Assembly: GCF_946480305.1 (NCBI RefSeq)
Contig: NZ_CAMLJQ010000004.1
Location: 62,001-126,000, forward strand
Length of the DNA stretch: 64,000 nt
Origin: an uncultured Caldimonas sp.
GTDB lineage: Bacteria > Pseudomonadota > Gammaproteobacteria > Burkholderiales > Burkholderiaceae
Reading direction: 5' to 3'
Shown: piece by piece, positions 26,251 to 35,425 of the stretch
Position numbering within the stretch: the stretch's first letter is position 1
Layout: the number at the start of each line of letters is the position of its first letter
Notes under the pieces: generated by a model
What the model saw: only the letters and a program-made list of their open reading frames with translations
What the model was told of the DNA's origin: nothing
Database searches by the model: none
Made by a program: the position numbers and the translations under genes

Positions 26251-28029
26251 TCAAAGCCCGAGCAACACCTTGGCCGACACCGCAATTTGATAAAGGATCT
26301 GCGTGATCCCGCGTGTGATCTCGATGTTCTTGGTTTCGATCTTCGGCAGCACCATGATCTCGTCGCCCGGCTGCAGGTCTGCGTCGCCCTGGCTGGTGGC
26401 CACGCTGCCGTCTTGGCGCAGCACGACCACGCGCGCCTCGTCGGCGCCCTGGTTGTAGCCTCCGGCCTGCTCCACGTACTGGTCGATGCTGGTGCCGGGC
26501 TCGTACACCAGCGCACTCGGGAAGATCACCTCGCCGGTCACGAGCACGGTGTTGCTGCGCTCGGGCACGCGGATCAGATCGCCGTCTTCGAGCAGGGTGT
26601 CGGCGGCCTCGCTCTTGTTGGCCAGCACCACCTGCCCGCGCGGTTGCACGTTGCGCGCACGCTCGATGAACTTGAGGATCATCTCGGCCTCGCGGGTGCG
26701 CAGTTCGGCCTCTTCGCTGGTGGCGCTGCGGGCCGTGAGCGCATAGGTCTCCAGGCCGCGCAGGGAGTTTTCGAGCATCTCCTTCTGGCGCGCCGCGACC
26801 GACTTGCGATACAGCTGCACGGCGGCCACGTTGGCCTGCGGCGGTGCCTTCAGCCGGTCGAGCGCGTCTTTCAGGCGGGCGCCGTAGGGCAGCACCAGGG
26901 TGCGCTCGCCGAGGTGGGCTCCTTCTATGCGCACGAGGATGGTGCCGGGGTATTTGTCAGACGTGACCGTCACCTCGTCGCCGTCTTCGATGTTGACCTG
27001 CATGGCCTGGGCCAGCGGGTAGTACTCGCTGCGGCGCACGGTACCCACCTTGCGCACGATGCTGAGGTGCGTGGCGCTGGGGCGGGGCCGCGCCATGGCC
27101 AGCACGTCGGCCGCCGTCATGCGGCCCTGCGGGAACTCGAACACATACGGGTTCAGCACCTCGCCCGAGACCTGCACGGTGGCCTTGCGGGGGTAGGCCA
27201 CGATGGTGTCGCCATCTTGCAGTTGCACGTGGTCGATCTGCCCGTCGAGCAAGAAGCGATAGAGGTTGAACTTGGCCCGCACCTGGCCGGCCCGCAGCAC
27301 GTCCACCTCCAGGTAGCTGCCCCGGTCGGGGTCGATGCCGCCGGCCTGATCCAGGTAGTACAGGATGGAATCCGAAGACAACCCGCCATAAAGGCCGGGC
27401 GCGCGCACGAAGCCGGTCACATACACCTTCACTGGCTGGGCGGCGCCCAAGGTGGCATAGATACCGACGTTGGCGCGAAACACGCGCTTGACCTGCGCTT
27501 CGACCTGCTCGTTCAGCTCGGCATTGCGCACGCCTTGCACGCGCACCGGACCGACGTTGGGAATGAAGATGTTGCCCTGCGCATCGACCGGTTGCACGGC
27601 ATCGAAGTTGAAGGCGCCCCACATGCGCACGTTGATGCGGTCGCCCACGGCGATCTGGTAGTTGGGGTTGAAACCGGCGAAGGGAACGGCACCAAAGCGC
27701 CCGGTGAAGATCTGCGAGCCGAACACCACGGGGCGCTGGGCGGTGAACGGGTCGGGCGGCAGCGGGGCCTTGAGGGCGGTGGCGGGGGGGGCGGTCTCCA
27801 CCACCGCCGGCGATGCGCCCCGCACCCCGGCTGCGGCCTCGTTGACCCCGCCTTGCGTCGGGCTTGGTGCCGTTGCAGGGCCACGCGTTTCGACAGCGGG
27901 GTTGCGGGTCAGCTCCTGCGCCTGCGCCGTGGAGCACAGCAGAGGCAAGGCCAGCAGCATCGCCAAGGCGACGTCCAGGGCACGCGACAGGAAGGAGGAA
28001 GGTCGCTCAGCAGCGAAACAACGGCGCAT
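26251..28029 (-). CDS. kpsD: KpsD-like polysaccharide export protein
   Basis: A 592-residue protein of the polysaccharide biosynthesis/export (Wza/KpsD) family, which carries the capsule chain across the periplasm and outer membrane. It begins with a signal sequence ending near STAQAQ. Then come the Poly_export segment YQIAVGDRINVRMWGAFNF and several SLBB domains (e.g. VKVYVTGFVRAPGLYGG; TVQVSGEVLNPYVFEFP; NTVLVTGEVIFPSAL). ATG 28029 is chosen because the signal peptide follows directly and kpsE ends just before it; the frame is open a further 23 codons. It is the distal gene of kpsMTED. Confidence 0.92.
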   Translation of the reverse strand: MRRCFAAERPSSFLSRALDVALAMLLALPLLCSTAQAQELTRNPAVETRGPATAPSPTQGGVNEAAAGVRGASPAVVETAPPATALKAPLPPDPFTAQRPVVFGSQIFTGRFGAVPFAGFNPNYQIAVGDRINVRMWGAFNFDAVQPVDAQGNIFIPNVGPVRVQGVRNAELNEQVEAQVKRVFRANVGIYATLGAAQPVKVYVTGFVRAPGLYGGLSSDSILYYLDQAGGIDPDRGSYLEVDVLRAGQVRAKFNLYRFLLDGQIDHVQLQDGDTIVAYPRKATVQVSGEVLNPYVFEFPQGRMTAADVLAMARPRPSATHLSIVRKVGTVRRSEYYPLAQAMQVNIEDGDEVTVTSDKYPGTILVRIEGAHLGERTLVLPYGARLKDALDRLKAPPQANVAAVQLYRKSVAARQKEMLENSLRGLETYALTARSATSEEAELRTREAEMILKFIERARNVQPRGQVVLANKSEAADTLLEDGDLIRVPERSNTVLVTGEVIFPSALVYEPGTSIDQYVEQAGGYNQGADEARVVVLRQDGSVATSQGDADLQPGDEIMVLPKIETKNIEITRGITQILYQIAVSAKVLLGL

Positions 28030-28034
28030 GGTGG

Positions 28035-29138
28035 TCAATCCTGGTGATCGCGGATGGTGGCCACGATGAGGCGCGTGACCCCATAGAGCAGGCCGCACAC
28101 GATCAGCAATGTGGCGAGGTTGTAGAGGCGGCGCGGATATTCGGCGATCTCCGGCTTGGCGGGCGGCTCGATGACGACGAGGCTCTTGAGCTTGCGGCTC
28201 GCATCGATGCGGGCGTTCTCGACGGCGGACAGCGCGAGCTTGTACGCGTCTTCGGCAAAGCCGGCCTGCAGGCGCAGGTCATGGAATTGCGCAGCCAGTG
28301 CGTTCAGGCGCTCGCCGTTCTTGCCGGAAGTGGCGCGCAGCCGCTCGGCGTCGAGCTGCTGACGCAGGGCGTCGACCTGGCTGCGCAAGGCGCGCACCTG
28401 GTAGGAGTCTTCCTGCAGATAGGTGAGCGCGTTTCTCAGCTCGGCCTCCTGCTTGGCAAGCGCGCCCTGCAGCTCGGCGGTGAGCGTGCCGGTGGCCTGC
28501 GCCTGCGCGAGCGGGTCGAGCAGCTTGTGCTCCGTCTGAAAGGCGAGCACCTGGGCCTTGGCTTGTTGCAGCTTGTCGGCAGCGCGTGCAAGTTCGGTTT
28601 CGGCAAACTGTTGCTGCTCGCGCGCCATGCGATGCGAAAGCTCGTTGACGAAGCGCTCGCTTTCTTCGAGCACGGCCCTGTTGAGGGCCTCGGCGAACTG
28701 GGGGTCGAAGCCCTGCACGCGCAAGGTGAGCAGGCCGGAGATGTCGTCCATCAGCACCTCGACCCGGCTGCGGTAGTACGCCAGGAACCACTCCTGGCTG
28801 GTACCGCCCCACAACCGCGACACGGGGTCGAGCTTTTCGGATTCGTAGTGTTCGCGCAGCTTGAGCCGCTGGTCGAGCCGCTTGAGCAGCCCCAGCGAAT
28901 GCACGTATTCGCGCAGGTAGAGCGTGTCTTCACGCGAGCCGGGCGTGAGGCCGGCGAGCACGAGCGCCGCGCCCGGCAGCGGGTTGGCGGTGGGGTTGGA
29001 CTGCCGCACGGTGACGACCGATTCGCTCACGTAGCGGTCGGCGGCGAACACGGCGTAGTACAGGCCAGCCACGGCCACCGGCACCGCCACCAGGGCGAGC
29101 TTCAGGTTGCGCGGCGTCAGGTAGGGGATGAGCTTCAT
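28035..29138 (-). CDS. kpsE: KpsE-like capsule export inner-membrane protein
   Basis: A 367-residue polysaccharide co-polymerase-type protein that links the ABC transporter to KpsD. It has a transmembrane helix near residues 13-33 (LALVAVPVAVAGLYYAVFA), a long periplasmic part with coiled coil (about 165-310) and a second membrane helix near the C-terminus (LATLLIVCGLLYGVTRLIVA). The proline-rich PPAKPEIAEYPRRLYN just before that helix is typical of the family. It starts four bases inside the end of kpsT. Confidence 0.93.
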   Translation of the reverse strand: MKLIPYLTPRNLKLALVAVPVAVAGLYYAVFAADRYVSESVVTVRQSNPTANPLPGAALVLAGLTPGSREDTLYLREYVHSLGLLKRLDQRLKLREHYESEKLDPVSRLWGGTSQEWFLAYYRSRVEVLMDDISGLLTLRVQGFDPQFAEALNRAVLEESERFVNELSHRMAREQQQFAETELARAADKLQQAKAQVLAFQTEHKLLDPLAQAQATGTLTAELQGALAKQEAELRNALTYLQEDSYQVRALRSQVDALRQQLDAERLRATSGKNGERLNALAAQFHDLRLQAGFAEDAYKLALSAVENARIDASRKLKSLVVIEPPAKPEIAEYPRRLYNLATLLIVCGLLYGVTRLIVATIRDHQD

Positions 29139-29809
29139 GCGGCAGCCGCCTCTACCTGCCCCTGGTAGGCAGCAATGCCTGCTTGCACGTCTTCGTACAG
29201 CGTGGCTGTGCCGTGGTCGACCAGCACCACAACGTCGCAGTACTCCTGGATGTCGCTCATGTTGTGGGAAACGAGAATCATGTTGGCTTTTTCGATACGG
29301 CTCTGGAAGACGGTCTTGCTCTTTTGCTTGAATTGCGCGTCGCCCACGGCGAGCACCTCGTCGATGAGGTAGTAGTCGAAGTCGAACGCCATGCTGAGGC
29401 CGAACGCGACGCGCGAGCGCATGCCGGAGGAATACGTCTTCACGGGGAGGTCGAAGTGCTCGCCGATCTCGGCGAACTCTTCGACGAAACGGATCTTGGC
29501 GCGCATGTCGTCATGCGAGGCGCCGTAGATGCGGCAGACGAACTTGACGTTCTCGCGTGCGGTCAACGAGCCCTGGAATCCCCCGGCCAGACCCACCGGC
29601 CAAGAAATGCGCGCGTCGGTCACCACCTGCCCGTGGTCGGGCACGTCGATGCCGCCCAGCAGGCGCATCAAGGTCGACTTGCCGGCGCCGTTGCGGCCGA
29701 TCAACCCGATGCTCACGTCATCGGGGAACCGAAAGCTCAGGTCGCGAAAGACGTACTTGCGCCCCAGCGGCGTGGGGTACGACTTGGTCACGTTGCGCAG
29801 CTCGATCAC
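29135..29809 (-). CDS. kpsT: KpsT-like capsule ABC transporter ATPase
   Basis: A 224-residue ATPase of the polysaccharide ABC-2 exporter. Walker A is GLIGRNGAGKST, the signature is KTYSSGMRSRVAFGLSMA, Walker B is YYLIDEVLAVGD and the H-loop is ILVSHNMSD. GTG 29809 is chosen because GAGG lies upstream, the domain begins there and the length matches KpsT; the frame is open further upstream through the kpsM region. There is no C-terminal carbohydrate-binding domain, so export should not depend on a chain-terminating modification as in Wzt-type O-antigen exporters. Confidence 0.94.
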   Translation of the reverse strand: MIELRNVTKSYPTPLGRKYVFRDLSFRFPDDVSIGLIGRNGAGKSTLMRLLGGIDVPDHGQVVTDARISWPVGLAGGFQGSLTARENVKFVCRIYGASHDDMRAKIRFVEEFAEIGEHFDLPVKTYSSGMRSRVAFGLSMAFDFDYYLIDEVLAVGDAQFKQKSKTVFQSRIEKANMILVSHNMSDIQEYCDVVVLVDHGTATLYEDVQAGIAAYQGQVEAAAA

Positions 29810-29834
29810 CGACTGCTTTTCCTCTCGAATCTGG

Positions 29835-30671
29835 TCAGGTGACGGCAATGAGGCGTTCGCGTCGCACGCGATACAACGACAGGGCCAGGCACGCGAACAC
29901 CAGCGCCACGCCTGCCGGGTAGGCGAGGTTGATGCCGGGCAGCACGTGATACTGCGGAAAGAAGCTTGCCCGCGACAGCTCGACGAGGTGCAAGACGGGG
30001 TTGACGAGCAGCAGTGGCAAGAAGTTGGCCGGCACCGCATGGATGGGGAAGATCACGCCGGAGATGAAGTACAGCGGCATGGTGGCAATGCGGATCACGG
30101 CGCGTGCCTGCGGTACCTCGTTGGTGGCCACCGCAAACAGCACGCCAAGCGCCACGCCAAAGACGATGAGCACCGCGCTCACCGCCATCAGCTCCAGCGG
30201 CATCACCGGAAGAAAGTGAAACCCGAGCCAGCCAAGGGCGCACAGGGCCGTCAGGTACACCGCGCTCTGCAGCGCGATCTCCAACATGGTGCGCGACAAG
30301 AGGGTGTCCATCGGCTTGACCTGCCGGTAGCCGAACAGGGCGCGGTTGGAGTCGATCGCCTCCATGAGGCGCAGCACGAGGCCCCTGAAGATGAAAAACG
30401 GCATCATGCCGGTGATCAGGAACACCGGGTATTCGATGCTGGGCATGGTGGCGCTGTGCAGCACGCCGAAGATGGCCGTCATGAGCGCAACGTGCGCCAT
30501 TGGCTCCAGCAGCACCCAGAAGACCCCCAGCCACCGGCCGCCCAACCGGGTTTTGAGCTCCCGGATGAACAGCGCAAAGATCACCGCTCGCTGGATCTCC
30601 CAGGGGCTGCGCTTGCGAGCGGCGCGGTCGGCGCCGCCGTGACCGATGTCCTGAGGACCGTTGTCCGACAT
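29835..30671 (-). CDS. kpsM: KpsM-like capsule ABC transporter permease
   Basis: A 278-residue integral membrane protein of the ABC-2 permease type, forming with KpsT the inner-membrane exporter of the Kdo-linked polymer. It has about six membrane helices. The N-terminal RELKTRLGGRWLGVFWVLLEPM and later YFISGVIFPIHAVPANFLP are typical of KpsM/CtrC. ATG 30671 (MSDNGPQD) is chosen by length; an ATG 26 codons upstream is possible. It is the first gene of kpsMTED, with 231 bases of non-coding sequence behind it that should contain the promoter. Confidence 0.93.
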   Translation of the reverse strand: MSDNGPQDIGHGGADRAARKRSPWEIQRAVIFALFIRELKTRLGGRWLGVFWVLLEPMAHVALMTAIFGVLHSATMPSIEYPVFLITGMMPFFIFRGLVLRLMEAIDSNRALFGYRQVKPMDTLLSRTMLEIALQSAVYLTALCALGWLGFHFLPVMPLELMAVSAVLIVFGVALGVLFAVATNEVPQARAVIRIATMPLYFISGVIFPIHAVPANFLPLLLVNPVLHLVELSRASFFPQYHVLPGINLAYPAGVALVFACLALSLYRVRRERLIAVT

Positions 30672-30902
30672 ATGTATAGAGGCTGGATCCCGTCGTCTGG
30701 CGCGACTCTCCAGTATGAACACCCTTGAAGACTGCCCCTCGCAGTCCATCTCAGGGTACGGAATTGCACGGTTTGCAGGGCTTGAGCCCCGAGCGGGAGA
30801 AAACGACCGGGCGGTACTCTGAACCGAGCCAGGGATTCTAGAACCGTTCCCGCGGCAGCCTGGACTGGGAATGCCCTCAGGTGACAGGATGTGCGTAGAA
30901 GT

Positions 30903-32135
30903 TCAGGGGTGAGGGTACTTTGCTTCCGCCAACCACCCTTCGAGCGCCCGCATGAGGCGTTCTCTTTCGAACTCGCGGGCGCCATAGTTTTTGCCCGCTG
31001 CGCCCATGGCACGGCGTGCATCGGCGTCCATTGCCGCCAGCGCTTCGACCTGCCGCGCCAGGGCGGCGCCGTCACCCGCGCCGCACACCAGGCCGGCGCC
31101 GCTCTCGGCAATGACCCGGGCGCCTTCGCCGTCCAGCATGCCGAGCAGCGGCAGGCCCGAGGCGAGGTAACTCTGCACCTTGCCGGGGATGGTCATCTCG
31201 AAGATGGGCTCGGCCCGCAACGACACGAGCAAGGCGCTGGCGCCGCGGAAGAAGGCGGGCATGCGTTCGAGCGGGTGACGCCCGAGCATCACGACCCGGT
31301 CGTTCAGGCCGCGGCGCTCGATCTGCTCGGCCACCCAGCCTGCGGCGCGTCCGTCGCCGACGATGAGCCACCGGATGTCGGTGCGGTGTTTCAGGCGTTC
31401 GGCCGCATCGAGAATGGCCGGAAAGTCCTGCGCCTCGCCGATGTTGCCGGCGAACATGACGTTGAAGCTGCCTTGGTAGGGGAGCACTTCCGGCGCCGGC
31501 TCGACGGCCTGCAGGTCGCCGGCAAACACCGCCTCGGCCCAGGCCGGGAAGTAGCGGATGCGCTGCACATCCCCACCCCAACGTTCGACGTTCGGATAGA
31601 AAGCGCGCGACTGCACCAGGATGCGATCGCACCGCTTGTAGATGAAACCGACGAGCCGGCCGACCCAGCCGAGCACACGGGGCGAGCGCACCACGCCGAC
31701 GGCCGAGAGCGTGTCGGGCCACAGGTCGAGCACCCACATCAGCAGCGGCGCCTTCTTGAGCCGTCGCAGCAGCACGGCCGGCAAGGCCGACGTGATGGGT
31801 GAAGTCTCGAACATGAAGATGGCGTCGAAGCGCCGGCCGCGCAGCAGCCATGGCCCGAGCAGCGAGCCCCAGACGATGAAGCTCAGGTAGTTGAGCATCA
31901 GCCTCAGGCTGCCCTGCCCGCGCGGGCGCAGCGGTACCCGCAACACCTCGGCACCGGCATAGCGGCTGTAGGCCGCAGGGTCGCGCCGGTACTCTTCGAA
32001 CACGGTGCCGGCCGGGTAGTTGGGGCGGCCGGTCAGTACGGTCACCTCGTGCCCGCGCTGCACCAGCTCTTCAACGATCTCGTTGACGCGAAAGACTTCC
32101 GGCCAGAAGTACTGGCTGACGACGAGCACCTTCAC
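30903..32135 (-). CDS. wbuB: WbuB-like L-FucNAc/L-FucNAm transferase (GT4)
   Basis: A 410-residue GT-B family 4 glycosyltransferase. The N-terminus is VLVVSQYFWPEVFRVNEI, followed by LTGRPNYPAG, LDLWPDTLSAVG, FNVMFAGNIGEAQDF and the C-terminal IFEMTIPGKVQSYLASGLPL. This pattern is typical of WbuB, which transfers an N-acetyl-L-fucosamine-type sugar in O-antigen synthesis. It follows fnlC by 9 bases in the same order as the enterobacterial cassette wbuX-wbuY-wbuZ-fnlA-fnlB-fnlC-wbuB, which supports the assignment. Exact donor (FucNAc or FucNAm) and acceptor are inferred. Confidence 0.85.
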   Translation of the reverse strand: MKVLVVSQYFWPEVFRVNEIVEELVQRGHEVTVLTGRPNYPAGTVFEEYRRDPAAYSRYAGAEVLRVPLRPRGQGSLRLMLNYLSFIVWGSLLGPWLLRGRRFDAIFMFETSPITSALPAVLLRRLKKAPLLMWVLDLWPDTLSAVGVVRSPRVLGWVGRLVGFIYKRCDRILVQSRAFYPNVERWGGDVQRIRYFPAWAEAVFAGDLQAVEPAPEVLPYQGSFNVMFAGNIGEAQDFPAILDAAERLKHRTDIRWLIVGDGRAAGWVAEQIERRGLNDRVVMLGRHPLERMPAFFRGASALLVSLRAEPIFEMTIPGKVQSYLASGLPLLGMLDGEGARVIAESGAGLVCGAGDGAALARQVEALAAMDADARRAMGAAGKNYGAREFERERLMRALEGWLAEAKYPHP

Positions 32136-32144
32136 GGCGGTGCT

Positions 32145-33278
32145 TCAGTCGTACTGCCGCCAGACCACACGCTTCACGTAGTCGGTGTAGCTGTGGATGA
32201 TGCGCACCACCTTGTCCGACACGTTGGGCATGCTGTAGTCGGCGACCAGCCGCAGCGTGCGTTCGTTGCCACGCCCTTGCGATGCGAGGATGGCCAGGCC
32301 CTGGCGGACGCGCTCGCGGTTCATGCCGACCATCATCACGGCCGCCTCTTCCATGCCTTCGGGGCGCTCGTGCGCCTCGCGCAGGTTCAGCGCGGGGAAG
32401 TTGAGGATGGACGACTCTTCGTTGATGGTGCCGCTGTCCGACAGCACGGCACGCGCGGACAGCTGCAGCTTCACGTAGTCGTGAAAACCGAGCGGCTTGA
32501 GCAGGCGCACCTGCGGGTGGAAGGTGAGGCCTTCGGCGTCGATGCGCTTTTGCGTGCGGGGGTGGGTCGACACGATCACCGGCAGGCCATGGTCTTCGGC
32601 CACGGTGTTCAACACGGTGGCAAGCTTTTGTGCAGCGCCCGGCAGGTCGATGTTCTCTTCGCGGTGGGCGCTGACCACGAAGAACTGCCCGGCGGCCACG
32701 CCCAGCCGCTCCAGCGCGTCGGATGCGTCGATGTTGGGCCGGTAGTGCGTGAGCACCTCGTACATGGGGCTGCCCGTCTTGATGACCATGTCGGGCGGCA
32801 GGCCCTCGCGCAGCAGGTACTCGCGCGCGATGTCGCTGTAGGTGAGGTTGATGTCGGCCGTGTGGTCGACGATGCGGCGGTTGATCTCTTCGGGCACTCG
32901 CTGGTCGAAGCACCGGTTGCCGGCTTCCATGTGAAACACGGGGATCTTGCGGCGCTTGGCAGGAATGACGGCGAGGCAGCTGTTGGTGTCGCCGAGCACC
33001 AGCATCGCGTCGGGGCGCGTCTGCTCCAGCACCTCGTCGACCGATGCGATCACCTTGCCGATGGTCTGGGCCGCATTGCCGCCCGCGCTGTTGAGGAAGT
33101 GATCCGGCTTGCGCACGCCCAGGTCGTCGAAGAACACCTGGTTGAGCTCGTAGTCGTAGTTCTGCCCGGTGTGCGCGAGCACGTGTTCGCAATGCTCGTC
33201 GAGCTTCGCCATCACGCGCGAGAGGCGGATGATCTCGGGCCGTGTGCCGACGACGGTGAGTACCTTCAGCTTTTTCAT
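32145..33278 (-). CDS. fnlC: UDP-N-acetyl-L-fucosamine synthase (2-epimerase)
   Basis: A 377-residue non-hydrolysing UDP-HexNAc 2-epimerase-type enzyme (FnlC/WbjD), the last step to UDP-L-FucNAc. It starts VLTVVGTRPEIIRLSRVM and has HTGQNYDYELNQVFFDDL, LVLGDTNSCLAVIPAKRR, FHMEAGNRCFDQRVPEEINR and DSGTINEESSILNFPALNLR. ATG 33278 is chosen because it overlaps the fnlB stop in ATGA; an open frame continues upstream inside fnlB without family similarity. It is distinguished from WecB by neighbourhood and by the sequence pattern of the FnlC group. Confidence 0.92.
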   Translation of the reverse strand: MKKLKVLTVVGTRPEIIRLSRVMAKLDEHCEHVLAHTGQNYDYELNQVFFDDLGVRKPDHFLNSAGGNAAQTIGKVIASVDEVLEQTRPDAMLVLGDTNSCLAVIPAKRRKIPVFHMEAGNRCFDQRVPEEINRRIVDHTADINLTYSDIAREYLLREGLPPDMVIKTGSPMYEVLTHYRPNIDASDALERLGVAAGQFFVVSAHREENIDLPGAAQKLATVLNTVAEDHGLPVIVSTHPRTQKRIDAEGLTFHPQVRLLKPLGFHDYVKLQLSARAVLSDSGTINEESSILNFPALNLREAHERPEGMEEAAVMMVGMNRERVRQGLAILASQGRGNERTLRLVADYSMPNVSDKVVRIIHSYTDYVKRVVWRQYD

Positions 33279-34387
33279 GGCTTGACCTTCATCGCGATGG
33301 TGTCGGGGCGCTGGCGGTCGAACACCTCGTTGGCCCACAGCATGACGATGAGCTCGTCGTTGCCGATGTTGGTGATGTTGTGCGTCCAGCCGGGCACGGT
33401 CTCGACGATGCGGCCGTCGCCGCCTTGGACCACGATCTCGTGCATCTCGTTGGTGACGATGTGGCGGAAGCCGAAATGCGCCGTACCGCGAATGACCAGG
33501 AACTTCTCGGTCTTGCTGTGGTGGTAGTGCTCGCCGCGCGTCACACCGGGGTGGGCGGTGAAATACGAGAACTGGCCGCAGTCCGGCGTCTTGAGCATCT
33601 CGACGAACACGCCGCGCGCATCGCCGTGCAGCGGCACCTGGTACGCGAACGACTCGGTAGGCAGGTAGCTCACGTACGTGGAGTACAGCGCGCGCACGAG
33701 CCCTGTGCCGACCCGGTCGGTCATCAGCGAGCCGCGGCTGTCGGCGAACCCTTGGATGGCCTGCGCCAGCTCGCCCACGGTCGTTTCGTGAACCGGCCCG
33801 GCTTCGACGAAGCCCGCGGCCGGTGGCGCGTCGCCCAGCAGGCGCAGCAGCGCGTCGACGACATCGTCCACGTACACCAGCTTCAACGGCGCGGAAGGAT
33901 CGTTGACCGTGATCGGCAGGCCGCGCGCGATGTTGTGGCAGAAGGTGGCGACCGCGGAGTTGTAGTTCGGGCGTGCCCACTTGCCGAACACGTTGGTCAG
34001 CCGGAACAGGTAGACCGGCGCGCCCGTGGCGGCGGCGTAGCGCTGCAACGCTTCTTCGGCCTGGCGCTTGCTGATGCCGTAGGCGTTGTCCAGCGCTGCC
34101 TGGGTGGAAGACGCAAACGCCACCGGGGTGCGCCCGCCGCTGGCCTGCAGTTGCTCGCACAGCAACTGCGTGAAGCCGGCATTGCCGGACGCGAACTCGG
34201 CCGGGTCCTGCGGGCGGTTGACACCGGCCAGGTGGAAAACGAAATCGGCCGCCTTCAGTGCGTCGGCCAGTTCCTGCGGGCTGGTGCCGCTGGTGACGGG
34301 CACAACGTCTTCATGGCCGAGTTCCTTCAAACGTTGGCGCAGGTTGCGGCCGATGAAACCTTCGGCCCCGGTGACGACGATGCGCAC
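33275..34387 (-). CDS. fnlB: UDP-sugar 4-reductase/epimerase with C-terminal cupin
   Basis: A 370-residue bifunctional-looking SDR plus cupin protein (FnlB/WbjC), the middle enzyme of UDP-L-FucNAc synthesis. Residues 1 to about 240: IVVTGAEGFIGRNL, FHLAGVNRPQD, catalytic AYGISKRQAE and RLTNVFGKWARPNYNS. Residues about 250-370 form a cupin domain with FSYFTAHPGVTRGEHYHHSK, FLVIRGTAHFGFRH and GWTHNITNIG. The length is normal for the family. The stop overlaps fnlC. Confidence 0.93.
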   Translation of the reverse strand: MRIVVTGAEGFIGRNLRQRLKELGHEDVVPVTSGTSPQELADALKAADFVFHLAGVNRPQDPAEFASGNAGFTQLLCEQLQASGGRTPVAFASSTQAALDNAYGISKRQAEEALQRYAAATGAPVYLFRLTNVFGKWARPNYNSAVATFCHNIARGLPITVNDPSAPLKLVYVDDVVDALLRLLGDAPPAAGFVEAGPVHETTVGELAQAIQGFADSRGSLMTDRVGTGLVRALYSTYVSYLPTESFAYQVPLHGDARGVFVEMLKTPDCGQFSYFTAHPGVTRGEHYHHSKTEKFLVIRGTAHFGFRHIVTNEMHEIVVQGGDGRIVETVPGWTHNITNIGNDELIVMLWANEVFDRQRPDTIAMKVKP

Positions 34388-34390
34388 GGC

Positions 34391-35425
34391 TTATTCCTCC
34401 GGCGTGGCCGCTTCGCCGCGCGCAATGCGCTGCATGAACGACAGCTTCAGCAGCAGTGCCTTCATGCCCGCCACGTCGAGGCGCTGGGTGTTGTGGGAGT
34501 TGTAGTCCTCGGCGTGGCTGATGCGCTCTTCGCCCTGCTCCACGAACTTCGCGTAGTTGAGGTCGCGCCCGTCAGGCGGCACGCGGTAGTAGTCGCCCAG
34601 GTCGTCGGCGCAGGCCATTTCCTCGCGGCTGAGCAGCGTTTCGTAGAGCTTCTCGCCGTGACGGGTGCCGATCTCGCGCACTTCGTGGTCCGGGCGCTGC
34701 ATCACGTCGAGCAGCGCGTCGGCGAGCACGCGCACGGTGGCAGCCGGCGCCTTCTGCACGAAGATGTCGCCGTTACCGCCGTGCTTGAACGCATAGAGCA
34801 CCAGCTCGACCGCGTCATCGAGCGTCATCATGAAGCGCGTCATCGACGGGTCGGTGATGGTGATCGGCTGGCCCGATTGCACCTGCTGCACGAACAGCGG
34901 AATGACCGAGCCGCGCGAAGCCATCACGTTGCCGTAGCGCGTGCCGCAGATGACCGTGCCCGTGCCTTCGAGGTTGCGCGACGTGGCTACCATGACCTTT
35001 TCCATCATGGCCTTGGAGATGCCCATCGCATTGATCGGGTAGACCGCCTTGTCGGTGCTCAGGCACACCACGCGGCTCACGCCCGCCGCAATGGCCGCGG
35101 TCAGCACGTTCTCGGTGCCGAGCACGTTGGTGCGCACCGCTTCCATCGGATGGAACTCGCACGATGGCACCTGCTTGAGCGCAGCAGCATGGAAGCAATA
35201 GTCGACGCCGCGCATCGCGGCCGTCACGCTGGCCGGGTCACGCACGTCGCCGATGTAGAACTTGAGCTTGGCACTGCGGTAGTGCTTGCGCATGTCGTCC
35301 TGCTTCTTCTCGTCGCGGCTGAAGATGCGGATTTCCTTCAGGCCCGAATCGAGGAAGCGGCGCAGCACGGCGTTGCCGAAGCTGCCGGTGCCGCCGGTGA
35401 TGAGGAGGGTCTTGTCGTTGAACAT
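34391..35425 (-). CDS. fnlA: UDP-GlcNAc 4,6-dehydratase/5-epimerase
   Basis: A 344-residue SDR enzyme of the inverting dehydratase group (FnlA/WbjB), which starts UDP-L-FucNAc synthesis from UDP-GlcNAc. Motifs: LLITGGTGSFGNAVLRRFL, FSRDEKKQDDMRKHY, HAAALKQVPSCEFHPMEA, STDKAVYPINAMGISKAMME with the active-site Lys, and CGTRYGNVMASRGSVIPLF. PSCEFHP and the C-terminal DYNSHNTQRLD are characteristic of FnlA rather than PseB. It begins one base inside the wbuZ stop. Confidence 0.94.
   Translation of the reverse strand: MFNDKTLLITGGTGSFGNAVLRRFLDSGLKEIRIFSRDEKKQDDMRKHYRSAKLKFYIGDVRDPASVTAAMRGVDYCFHAAALKQVPSCEFHPMEAVRTNVLGTENVLTAAIAAGVSRVVCLSTDKAVYPINAMGISKAMMEKVMVATSRNLEGTGTVICGTRYGNVMASRGSVIPLFVQQVQSGQPITITDPSMTRFMMTLDDAVELVLYAFKHGGNGDIFVQKAPAATVRVLADALLDVMQRPDHEVREIGTRHGEKLYETLLSREEMACADDLGDYYRVPPDGRDLNYAKFVEQGEERISHAEDYNSHNTQRLDVAGMKALLLKLSFMQRIARGEAATPEE

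Noticed and set aside
26287..28047. Long plus-strand frame (586 codons) opposite kpsD
   Set aside because: Long antisense frames are expected in high-GC genes. The translation has no family character, and kpsD is unmistakable.
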